From Streptomyces sp. NBRC 109706 (GTDB lineage Bacteria > Actinomycetota > Actinomycetes > Streptomycetales > Streptomycetaceae), in the NCBI RefSeq assembly GCF_000974485.1, contig NZ_BBOM01000004.1:62001-126000 (forward strand): a stretch of DNA of 64,000 bases. The letters are read 5' to 3'. The position numbers and the translations under genes are program-made. Below, piece by piece: positions 45,399-52,688 of the stretch; the first letter of the stretch is position 1; every line of letters begins with the position of its first letter. Below the pieces are notes generated by a model, which saw only the letters and a program-made list of their open reading frames with translations, did not search any database and was not told where the DNA came from.

Positions 45399-46141
45399 TT
45401 GGCCGCACCTCCCGTGGTGAGCGCGCCCGAGCCCTCACCGGCGCTCTCCCGCAGGGAGAGCTTGGCCAGCAGCCCGCGACGGGGCTCGGGCCGGCCGACG
45501 TTGGCCTTGGCGTGCCGCTCCAGGACGCGCATGCCGCGGGTCATCACAAACGCCAGCGCGAAGTACAGCACCAGCAGCAGGGTGTAGACGGGGGCGCTCT
45601 CGTTGCTGCCGAGGCGCACCAGGTTGCCCGCGTAGGTCATGTCGGCGACGGTGATGGTGGAGACCAGCGCCGTGCCCTTCAGCAGCTCGATCAGCAGGTT
45701 GTTGAACGGCGGCACGATCTCGGGCCACGCCTGTGGGATCTCGATCCGTCGCAGTCGTTGCATCCGGGTGAAGCTCAACGCGATCCCCGCCTCGCGTTGC
45801 CCTTCCGGCACGGCGGCCAGCGCGCCGCGCACCACCTCGGATCCGTACGCGCCATAGGTGAGGCCCAGGGCCAGCACGCCCGCGTACATCGGCGCGAACT
45901 GCCACTGGAACAGCAGCGGCACCGAGAAGACCAGCCAGAACATCAACACCAGCGACGACATGCCGCGGAAGATCTCGAAATAGACGCCGGCGACAAACCG
46001 TACGATCCACAGCCGGGAGGTGCGCAGGGTGCCGACGGCGAACGCGACCACCAGGGCCAGGGCCGCGCTGTAGAGGGTCACCTGGACCGTGATCCAGATG
46101 CCCGGCAGAAAGTAGTTGTTGAACATCCCCTCGGTCATCAT
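45395..46141 (-). CDS. ehuC: ABC transporter permease, ectoine/hydroxyectoine type
   Basis: Second permease, 248 residues, about five spans. FNNYFLPGIWITVQVTLYSA starts the first helix, FEIFRGMSSLVLMFWLVFSV the third, and the EAA loop is AAVPEGQREAGIALSFTRMQ with RRIEIPQAWPEIVPPFNN. ATG 46141 overlaps the ehuB stop by one base with GAGGAG upstream; two further start options lie within 6 nt. Compared with EhuD it has the longer N-terminus usual for EhuC. Acts with EhuD, EhuA and the lipoprotein EhuB. Confidence 0.88.
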   Translation of the reverse strand: MMTEGMFNNYFLPGIWITVQVTLYSAALALVVAFAVGTLRTSRLWIVRFVAGVYFEIFRGMSSLVLMFWLVFSVPLLFQWQFAPMYAGVLALGLTYGAYGSEVVRGALAAVPEGQREAGIALSFTRMQRLRRIEIPQAWPEIVPPFNNLLIELLKGTALVSTITVADMTYAGNLVRLGSNESAPVYTLLLVLYFALAFVMTRGMRVLERHAKANVGRPEPRRGLLAKLSLRESAGEGSGALTTGGAAK

Positions 46142-47052
46142 CAGCAAAGCTCCTCAGCGGTGAGCTCGGTCATCTCCGCCTCGGTGAACCCGAAGGGCGC
46201 GACGATCTCCAGCAGCTCCCCGCTCTCCTTGATCTTGTGCAACTCCTCGTTGAAGGCGTTGCGCAGGTTCTGTTCGGAGAGCCGGAACGCGAAGGCGCCG
46301 GCGCCGTAGGCCGGCTCGCCGTTGACGATCGGCACGAACGCCTCGGTCGCCTCGACCCGGCTGTTGCCCTCGACCACGCCCATGACCGTGACATTGGTCC
46401 CGGCGAACGCGTCGGCGCGCCCCTGGACGACGGCGTCGAGCCCCGCCACCTGGTCGGGCAGGATCAGCAGCTTGCCGTTGGGCACGCCGGCGGCCAGCGC
46501 GTAGTCGATCTCCGCGTAGGCCTGGCCGGTGGCCAGGGTGAGGCCCTGCTCGGCGATGTCCTCGTATTTGGTGATGCCGTTGGGATTGCCGGCCGGCACG
46601 ATGAAGGAGTCCGGCATCTGGTAGTCGGGATCGGAGAAAAGGACCTGGGCGCATCGCTCAGGGTTGATGTACATGCCGGCGGAGACCACGTCGAAGGTCC
46701 TGGCCTTGAGCCCGGGGATCAGCGCGCTGAAGTCGACCGGCACCGGTTCGACGTTGTCGACGCCCAGCCGTTTGAAAAGGACCTTGGCGATCTCCGGGGC
46801 CTCGCCCGTGGGCTCGCCGTCGTCGTTGATATAGCCGAAGGGGGGCTCGTTGGCGATGCCGACCTTCACGGTGCCCTTGTCGCGCAGCCGCTCCAGCAGA
46901 TCACCCCCCTCCACCTTGCCCTCGGCGGGGACCCGGCTGCAGCCGGCCGCCGCCAGGCCGCCGAAGACGGCGGCGCCGGCCAGCAGCGATCGACGGCTGA
47001 GGCCGGCTCGCCGGTGTCTGTCGCTCGGAAACTCTCTCTCTGGTGGAGCCAT
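46141..47052 (-). CDS. ehuB: ABC transporter substrate-binding lipoprotein, EhuB type
   Basis: Extracytoplasmic solute receptor, 303 residues. The signal peptide has a Tat-like twin arginine (LSRRSLLAGAAVFGGLAAAG) followed by Cys in AAAGCSRVP, so it is probably lipid-anchored. The mature part matches EhuB-type proteins: VGIANEPPFGYINDDGEPTG, EAPEIAKVLFKRLGVDNVEP, LIPGLKARTFDVVSAGMYIN and PERCAQVLFSDPDYQM. Ectoine and hydroxyectoine are osmoprotectants, so import would save carbon and protect from salt or drying. ATG 47052 is chosen; ATG 47076 is in frame but would extend the signal unnaturally. First gene of the operon; TAGATG about 25 nt upstream on the reverse strand is a possible -10. Confidence 0.88.
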   Translation of the reverse strand: MAPPEREFPSDRHRRAGLSRRSLLAGAAVFGGLAAAGCSRVPAEGKVEGGDLLERLRDKGTVKVGIANEPPFGYINDDGEPTGEAPEIAKVLFKRLGVDNVEPVPVDFSALIPGLKARTFDVVSAGMYINPERCAQVLFSDPDYQMPDSFIVPAGNPNGITKYEDIAEQGLTLATGQAYAEIDYALAAGVPNGKLLILPDQVAGLDAVVQGRADAFAGTNVTVMGVVEGNSRVEATEAFVPIVNGEPAYGAGAFAFRLSEQNLRNAFNEELHKIKESGELLEIVAPFGFTEAEMTELTAEELC

Positions 47053-47113
47053 GGCCGCGCGGCTACCCAGACTCATCGCATCTATGCGGGGCTCTCCGTG
47101 TGATGGGTCTCGT

Positions 47114-48334
47114 TTAGGTCACGGCGGAGTGGGACGGCGAGGCCGCCTCCCGCAGCCGGGCCCGACCGCGCAGCGTGAGCACGACGGAGGCGCAGCCGGC
47201 GGCCAGCAGCGAGGCCAACAGCACGGCCACCTTGGCGTGTTCCTCCACCGTCGGGTCGTCGGCGAAGGCCAGCTCGGTGATCAGCAGCGAGACGGTGAAC
47301 CCGACGCCGGCCAGCAGCGCCAGGCCGGCGATGTCCGGCCAGCGCAGCGTCGGGGCGAGCCGGGCGCGGGTGAACCGGACCAGCAGCCAGCTCGCGCCGA
47401 AGATGCCCAGCAGCTTGCCGAGGAAGAGGCCGGCGACCACCCCGGCCGCCTCCGGCTCGCCGGCCAGCTTGCCGACGGTGCCGGGCGAGACGGAGACCCC
47501 GGCGGCGAAGAGCGCGAAGACCGGCACGGCGATGCCGGCCGAGAACGGCTGCGCCAGCTGCCCGACGCGTTCCGCCGGCGCCTCGGCCTCGCCGTCCCCC
47601 GGGGTCGCCCGCAGCAGCATGCCGAGCGCCACACCGGCGACGGTGGCGTGCACCCCGCTGTGGTAGGTCAGCACCCAGACGGCCAGGGCCAGCGGAACGT
47701 ACCAGTACCAGCCGCGCACGCCGCGCCCGTGCAGCAGCCGGAAGAGCGCCAGGCCCGCCGCCGCGCCCAGCAGCGCCAGCGGGTCGAGGCCCGAGGTGAA
47801 GAAGACCGCGATCACGAGGATCGCGATCAGGTCGTCGACGATCGCCAGGGTCAGCAGAAAGGTGCGCAGCGCGCTCGGCAGATGGCGGCCGACGACGGCC
47901 AGCACGCCGAGCGCGAACGCGATGTCGGTGGCCATCGGCACCGCCCAGCCGTCGGGCGCCCCGCCCCGGGGCACGGCGACCACCAGATAGACCAGCGCCG
48001 GGGTGACCATGCCGCCGATCGCCGCCACCACCGGCAGCGCGGCAGCCGCCGGGCGGCGCAGCTCGCCGACGGTCAGCTCGCGCTTCAGCTCGGTGCCGGC
48101 GACAAAGAAGAAGACCGCCAGCAGCCCGTCCGAGGCCCAGTGCCCGACGGAGAGGTCGAGGCCGAGGAACGGGATCCCCAGATGGTGGTCGCGCAGCTCC
48201 GTGTAGCCGTCGCCCAGCGGCGAGTTGGCCAGCAGCAGCGCCAGCGCGGCGGCGGTCAGCAGCAGCAGCCCGCCGGTGACCTCAAGCCGGAGCAGTTCGG
48301 CGAGGGAGCGACGGCGGCGGGTGGGGTGTGACAT
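47114..48334 (-). CDS. nhaA: Na+/H+ antiporter NhaA
   Basis: Exports sodium in exchange for protons; cytoplasmic membrane, 12 spans. 406 residues. The essential aspartates are in place: D137 (MATDIAFALG) and the D167-D168 pair (TLAIVDDLIAILV). Other family marks are SDGLLAVFFFVAGTELKREL and SGVHATVAGVALGMLL. ATG 48334 is chosen; the open frame upstream (to 48400) is Cys/Pro-rich and not part of NhaA. Neighbouring osmolyte import (ehu) and potassium uptake genes suggest a salt-stress neighbourhood, though the genes have separate transcripts. Confidence 0.95.
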   Translation of the reverse strand: MSHPTRRRRSLAELLRLEVTGGLLLLTAAALALLLANSPLGDGYTELRDHHLGIPFLGLDLSVGHWASDGLLAVFFFVAGTELKRELTVGELRRPAAAALPVVAAIGGMVTPALVYLVVAVPRGGAPDGWAVPMATDIAFALGVLAVVGRHLPSALRTFLLTLAIVDDLIAILVIAVFFTSGLDPLALLGAAAGLALFRLLHGRGVRGWYWYVPLALAVWVLTYHSGVHATVAGVALGMLLRATPGDGEAEAPAERVGQLAQPFSAGIAVPVFALFAAGVSVSPGTVGKLAGEPEAAGVVAGLFLGKLLGIFGASWLLVRFTRARLAPTLRWPDIAGLALLAGVGFTVSLLITELAFADDPTVEEHAKVAVLLASLLAAGCASVVLTLRGRARLREAASPSHSAVT

Positions 48335-48429
48335 GGCGGGGCCTCTCGGTCCTTCGGGCGGGCAGGGCGAACACCTCGCCGACCAGACTTCCCGGCACAC
48401 CGCCGCCCACCGTACCCGCTGCCGAGCGG

Positions 48430-48918
48430 CTATTCCTCGGTCCCCTCGCTGAGCGCCGCCTCATAGGCGGTGAACGCCCTTACCACGGCAGCGCGTTCGG
48501 CAGGTTGGAGCGGCGCGAGCGCGGTGCGCCAGGCGCGGGCGCCGGGGGAGAGCCAGCGTTCCAGCACCGGACGTTTGGCCTCGGGGACGCTGACGATGCG
48601 CCGCCGCCGGTCCCGTTCGTCCTCGCGCCGGTCCAGCACGCCCTTTCTGCTCAGCTCGCCGACCAGCAGGCTCGCGGTGGTCGGCGCCACCTCAAGGCGG
48701 TCGGCCAGCTCCCTGACCGTCATCGGGCCGTCGAGCAGCAGGAAGGACAGCAGCGACAGATGGCGCGGGGCGAGCGCCATCTCCCGTAGTTCCTCGGGCA
48801 CTTCCATGCGTTTGATCCGGCCGACGGCCCGGGGCAGGACCAGCAGCAGGGTGCGGATGGCGGCGTCGAGATCACCGCCGTCCGCCGGATCGGACTGGAC
48901 GGGGGGCGCAGCGGCCAT
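48430..48918 (-). CDS. MarR family transcriptional regulator
   Basis: A 162-residue winged-helix regulator. The core is LAPRHLSLLSFLLLDGPMTV, RELADRLEVAPTTASLLVGE, LSRKGVLDRREDERDRRRRI, the wing with Arg/Asp-rich turn typical of MarR. ATG 48918 is chosen; a TTG at 48933 with GGAG upstream would add five residues. It is divergent from a tautomerase-like gene, and the 53 bp between the starts is AT-rich with a TTTG-N4-CAAA inverted repeat. MarR proteins usually repress the divergent neighbour and bind small aromatic ligands; here the ligand may be a substrate of the tautomerase. Confidence 0.88.
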   Translation of the reverse strand: MAAAPPVQSDPADGGDLDAAIRTLLLVLPRAVGRIKRMEVPEELREMALAPRHLSLLSFLLLDGPMTVRELADRLEVAPTTASLLVGELSRKGVLDRREDERDRRRRIVSVPEAKRPVLERWLSPGARAWRTALAPLQPAERAAVVRAFTAYEAALSEGTEE

Positions 48919-48971
48919 TATGTTTGCTTCCAAATCTATTTTGTCTCCAGTAACAGCAGCAGGAGTGAAGT
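48919..48971. promoter_or_regulatory. Divergent promoter/operator region of the MarR and tautomerase genes
   Basis: AT-rich for this genome, with GTTTGCTTCCAAAT containing the inverted repeat TTTG-CTTC-CAAA (about 48922-48933) and further AT tracts. Both promoters must be here. The site is a reasonable MarR operator candidate by position. Confidence 0.4.
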
Positions 48972-49361
48972 ATGCCGCACTGCACCGTCACCCTCGCCGA
49001 GGAACTTCTGGACGGCACCGCCGAGCAGCGGCTCGTCGACACCCTCACCGACGCCGTGGTCTCCGTCTACGGCGACTGGGCCCGACCGCTGGTGGTCATC
49101 TCCTTCCAGGCCGTCCCCACCGCGCGGTTCGCGGTCGGCGGCCGGCTCGGCGCCGCGCCGGCCCCCGCGGTCCGGCTCGAAAGCCGCGCCGGGATCTATG
49201 AGTTGGTGCCGGACGCCGCGCCCCGGCTGGCGGCCGGTCTCACCGACGCCGTCGTCGCCGCGCTCGGCGAACGGTTCCGCCCGGATATCGCCGTCACCCT
49301 GGTCGGGGTGGCGGACGACCGCTCGGCGGTCGGCGGCACGCTCTTCGCCGACCAGTCCTGA
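48972..49361 (+). CDS. Tautomerase superfamily protein
   Basis: A 129-residue protein whose start MPHCTVTLAEEL leaves a proline at position 1 after Met removal, the hallmark of the 4-oxalocrotonate tautomerase/MIF superfamily, where Pro1 is the general base. It consists of two similar beta-alpha-beta halves (LVDTLTDAVVSVYGDWARPL and LTDAVVAALGERFRPDIAVT), so it is a fused-dimer type. AGGAG precedes the ATG. Divergent from a MarR regulator, with which it probably forms an aromatic-compound response pair. The substrate is unknown; I infer the superfamily from the Pro1 and fold pattern. Confidence 0.72.
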   Translation: MPHCTVTLAEELLDGTAEQRLVDTLTDAVVSVYGDWARPLVVISFQAVPTARFAVGGRLGAAPAPAVRLESRAGIYELVPDAAPRLAAGLTDAVVAALGERFRPDIAVTLVGVADDRSAVGGTLFADQS

Positions 49362-49379
49362 GGAGCCTCCCGTCGAGGC

Positions 49380-50120
49380 TCAGGTCATATCGGCGAAGGT
49401 CTCCACATCGCCGGTGCGCCCGGTCACCACGATCACATCGCCCGGTTCGATCACCGTCTCGGCCGTCGCGTGGGTGAACTGCCGGCCGGGCCGTTTGACG
49501 CCGACGACGGTGACGCCATAGCGCCTCCTGACCCCGCTCTCGCCCAGCGGCATCCCCGTCGTCCTCTCCGGCGCGACCGTCTTGACCAGGGCGTAGTCGT
49601 CGTCGAACTCGATGAAGTTGAGCATCCGGCCGGTCACCAGATGGGCGACCCGCTCGCCCATCTCGTGTTCCGGCAGGATCACATGGTGGGCGCCCAACCG
49701 CTCCAGGATCTTGCCGTGTTGGCGGCTGATCGCCTTGGCCCAGATATTGGGCACGCCCTCCTCCAGCAGATTGGAGGTGACCAGGATGCTCGCCTCCACA
49801 TGGGTGCCGATGGCGACCACCGCGCGGCTGAAGTCGCGCACCCCGAGCTGGCGCAGCACCTCCTCGTCGGTGGCGTCGGCCTGTACCGCGTGGGTGAGGA
49901 CGTCGCGGTGCTGACGCACCAGCCGTTCGTCGGCGTCGATGCCCAGCACCTCCCAGCCCCGGCGCATCAGCTCCTCGGCCAGCGAGGTGCCGAAGCGCCC
50001 CAGGCCGATGACGGCGATCCGCTGCTCCTCCCTGGTCGGGCGGCCGGTCCGGTGCTCGGGCTCGTCGGGTCCTGTGTGCTTGCCGCGCCTGCGGCGCAGT
50101 GCGTGCAGATGGCTGCTCAT
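49380..50120 (-). CDS. TrkA/KtrA-type potassium channel regulatory subunit
   Basis: Cytosolic RCK protein, 246 residues, gating the TrkH-type channel encoded just upstream. The N-terminal RCK_N Rossmann fold has IAVIGLGRFGTSLAEELMRR (residues 35-54) and acidic GIDADERLV; the C-terminal RCK_C domain follows (GVTVVGVKRPGRQFTHATAE, TVIEPGDVIVVTGRTG). The first ~33 residues are basic and not conserved. ATG 50120 lies 29 bp after the TrkH stop, so they are one transcript. Convergent with the tautomerase gene. Confidence 0.92.
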   Translation of the reverse strand: MSSHLHALRRRRGKHTGPDEPEHRTGRPTREEQRIAVIGLGRFGTSLAEELMRRGWEVLGIDADERLVRQHRDVLTHAVQADATDEEVLRQLGVRDFSRAVVAIGTHVEASILVTSNLLEEGVPNIWAKAISRQHGKILERLGAHHVILPEHEMGERVAHLVTGRMLNFIEFDDDYALVKTVAPERTTGMPLGESGVRRRYGVTVVGVKRPGRQFTHATAETVIEPGDVIVVTGRTGDVETFADMT

Positions 50121-50149
50121 GGGGCTCCAAGGTCATGCCGATGGTTCGG

Positions 50150-51526
50150 TCAACCGATGATCGGCCGTTCGGCGGGGAGGCGGTACCGCTGGGGCCTGAC
50201 CCGCAGGGCCAGCGCGGAGACCAGGGTGATGGGGCCGATCCGGCCGACGAACATCAGCGCGATGATGATCAGTTGGCAGCTCGCCGGGCTCTCCCCGACC
50301 AGCCCCGAGTGCAGCCCCACGGTGCCGAAGGCCGAGACCGTCTCGAAGATCACCAGCTCGGCCCTGGCCTCCAGCGTCGCCATCAGCGCGATGGCGGAGA
50401 CCGTCACCAGGACCGCGCTCAGCAGCGTCACGGTCAGCGCCTGCCGCACCACCTCGGGGGTGAGCCGGCGGCCGAAGAGCTGGGCCTCCCGTTGACCGTT
50501 CACCTCGGCGAGCACGGCGGCGCCGAGCACCGCGACCGTGGTCACCTTGATGCCGCCGGCGGTGCCCGCGCTGCCGCCGCCGACGAACATCAGCAGCGTG
50601 GTGCCCAGCAGCGTCTCGGGCTCCATCGCCGCGATGTCCGTGGTGTTGAACCCGGCGGTGCGCGCGACCGTCGAGTGGAAGAACGCGTTGAGCAGCTTGC
50701 CGCCGACGCTGAACGGGCCGAACGTCTCGGCGTTGGACCACTCGAAGGCCAGGGTCAGCGCGATCCCGGCGACCAGCAGCAGCGCGCTGGTGGCCAGGGT
50801 GAGGCGAAGATGGAGCGACCAGCGGTGGAAGCCCCTGGTGCGGCGGGTGGAACGGGCCCGCAACAGCTCGATGATCACCGGGAAGCCGAGGCCGCCCAGC
50901 AGCGCGGCCAGCGCGATGGGCAGCAGGGTCCAGGGATCGTGGGCGAAGTGGGTGAGATTGCCGGGGTAGGGGCTGAGGCCGGCGTTGTTGAACGCCGAGA
51001 TCGCGTGGAAGACGCCGTGGTAAAGCGCCTCGCCCAGGGGTTCGTGGTAGCCGATGGCGAGCCGCGCGGTGAGCAGCAGCGCGGTCACCGCCTCCACGGT
51101 GACGGTGATCAGCGCGACGCGGCGCAGCAGCCGGCGGATGTCGCCGCTGCCGGCGCTGGTGTCGGTGTCCAGGCTGAGGGCGGTGCGCAGCCGCAGCTTT
51201 CCGGCCACCACCAGGGCCAGCAGCGAGGCCAGCGTCATGATGCCGAAGCCGCCGATCTGGACCAGGGCGAGCACCACCGCGTCCCCGAAGCCGCTCCAGT
51301 AGCTGCCGGTGTCCACCAGCAGCAGCCCGGTCACACAGATGCCGGAGGTCGCGGTGAACAGCGCCGTCAGCAGGCTGGGGGACTCGCCGTGCGCGGAGGC
51401 CACGGGCAGCTTCAGCAGGATGGTGCCCAGCACGATGGCCAGGGCCATGGCCAGCACCACGAGCCGCGCGGGGTGGGTTCTCGCGAGGAGACGACGCAGG
51501 CGGGTCGCGAGGTGCGCCACGGGCAT
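50150..51526 (-). CDS. TrkH/KtrB-type potassium transporter
   Basis: Membrane potassium uptake subunit, 458 residues, eight main spans in four M1-P-M2 repeats. The four pore loops with the selectivity glycine are visible: TATSGICVTGL, SAFNNAGLSPYPG, ARTAGFNTTDIAAM and SAFGTVGLHSGLV. The KtrB-type gating loop GGGSAGTAGGIKVTT is present. ATG 51526 is used; a GTG two codons in is also possible. It forms a KtrAB-like pair with the RCK protein downstream. The upstream 208 bp separates it from the divergent YqiJ-like gene and must hold both promoters. Confidence 0.93.
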   Translation of the reverse strand: MPVAHLATRLRRLLARTHPARLVVLAMALAIVLGTILLKLPVASAHGESPSLLTALFTATSGICVTGLLLVDTGSYWSGFGDAVVLALVQIGGFGIMTLASLLALVVAGKLRLRTALSLDTDTSAGSGDIRRLLRRVALITVTVEAVTALLLTARLAIGYHEPLGEALYHGVFHAISAFNNAGLSPYPGNLTHFAHDPWTLLPIALAALLGGLGFPVIIELLRARSTRRTRGFHRWSLHLRLTLATSALLLVAGIALTLAFEWSNAETFGPFSVGGKLLNAFFHSTVARTAGFNTTDIAAMEPETLLGTTLLMFVGGGSAGTAGGIKVTTVAVLGAAVLAEVNGQREAQLFGRRLTPEVVRQALTVTLLSAVLVTVSAIALMATLEARAELVIFETVSAFGTVGLHSGLVGESPASCQLIIIALMFVGRIGPITLVSALALRVRPQRYRLPAERPIIG

Positions 51527-51734
51527 CCCCGTTTCTGCTCGCCGACGGAAAGCTTGGTTTGCCTGGGTTGGCGTCGCCGTGGGAGGGGCACGGCTGACAG
51601 CGAGTCAGCATAGCCAGTGCGCGGGGCTTTTGACCGTTTCTGGGGCGGTTCGCCGGAGTGCGATGCGGAAGTGTACTGGCGCGGACGGGTGTTAAGGATG
51701 TATTAATATGGTCAAGTGACCTCGGGGGGGTGAC

Positions 51735-52415
51735 ATGGGCGACTTCTTTTCCACCGCGTTGGAATTTCCCGCTGTCGTCTTCTCCATCCCCCTGGCCGTG
51801 GTGTTGCTCTACTGGCTGTTCGCCCTGGCCTTCGGCGTGGGCGCCGGCGCGGTGGACGCCGACGCGCCCGTCGACGCGGGTTCGGCCGGCGGCTTCGGCT
51901 GGTTCGGTCTCGGCGGGGTTCCGCTCGCCGTCTCGCTGTCGCTGCTGGTCGCGCTGGCCTGGTTCGTCTCCATGGCGGGCACGGAGCTGATCGACGACGG
52001 AGTCGTTCGGGCGTTCGTGCCGCCGGTCGCGCTGTTCGTCGGCTGGGCCGGCAGCTGGCTGGCCGTCCGGCCGCTGCGTCGGCTGTTCGTGGCGGAGAGC
52101 GGGATCTACCACCAGGACTTCGTCGGCCGGGTGTGCGAGGTGCGCACCAGCCGGGTCACCGGCGGCTTCGGCCAGGCCGAGGTGGCCGCCGACGACGGCG
52201 GCACCGCGATCATCCAGGTACGGGCCGAGGGCCCGGAGGCGGCTGAGTTGGCCGCCGGGCACCGGGCGATGATCTACGGCTACGAGGCCGACGGCGGGTT
52301 CTTCTGGGTGGCGCCCTATGACGCCGGTCCGTTGGCGCTCGACGCCGCGGACGTGCCCATCGAGGATCCCGATCCGGACGAACCGGGGCCCGGACGAAAC
52401 CGGGCACGGGGCTGA
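51735..52415 (+). CDS. YqiJ-like membrane protein (NfeD/OB-fold type), flotillin partner
   Basis: A 226-residue membrane protein with hydrophobic spans at about 16-35 (FSIPLAVVLLYWLFALAFG), 60-80 (GVPLAVSLSLLVALAWFVSM) and 93-113 (FVPPVALFVGWAGSWLAVRP), then a cytosolic beta-rich OB-like domain (DFVGRVCEVRTSRVTGGFGQ, AEVAADDGGTAIIQVRAEG) as in YqiJ of E. coli, the partner of flotillin YqiK. GGGGGGGTGAC precedes the ATG, and AT-rich DNA (51690-51715) upstream looks like the promoter. The flotillin gene follows 273 bp downstream on the same strand. Family is inferred from fold pattern and neighbour. Confidence 0.75.
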   Translation: MGDFFSTALEFPAVVFSIPLAVVLLYWLFALAFGVGAGAVDADAPVDAGSAGGFGWFGLGGVPLAVSLSLLVALAWFVSMAGTELIDDGVVRAFVPPVALFVGWAGSWLAVRPLRRLFVAESGIYHQDFVGRVCEVRTSRVTGGFGQAEVAADDGGTAIIQVRAEGPEAAELAAGHRAMIYGYEADGGFFWVAPYDAGPLALDAADVPIEDPDPDEPGPGRNRARG

Positions 52416-52688
52416 CGGCGTCCTCGTCTTCGGTCGGACGTTCCACGCTCCATCACCTCGATCTCGCACCACACCACTTGTCACAGCCGTCACACCCCGC
52501 CGGCCGGCACGACGCGGACCAGCTCCGCGAACACGATCCACGCCGGCCGCGCGACCGGGCGTCAGGCGTCCGCGCGACGGCACAGCTCACCACCGGGCGC
52601 TCCGCACCGTCGCGACCCACCGCGAACGGGGCGCCGCCGTGCGGGCCTCGCCGCCCGCCGAACTGAACACACAAGGGGGGCCAACCTC

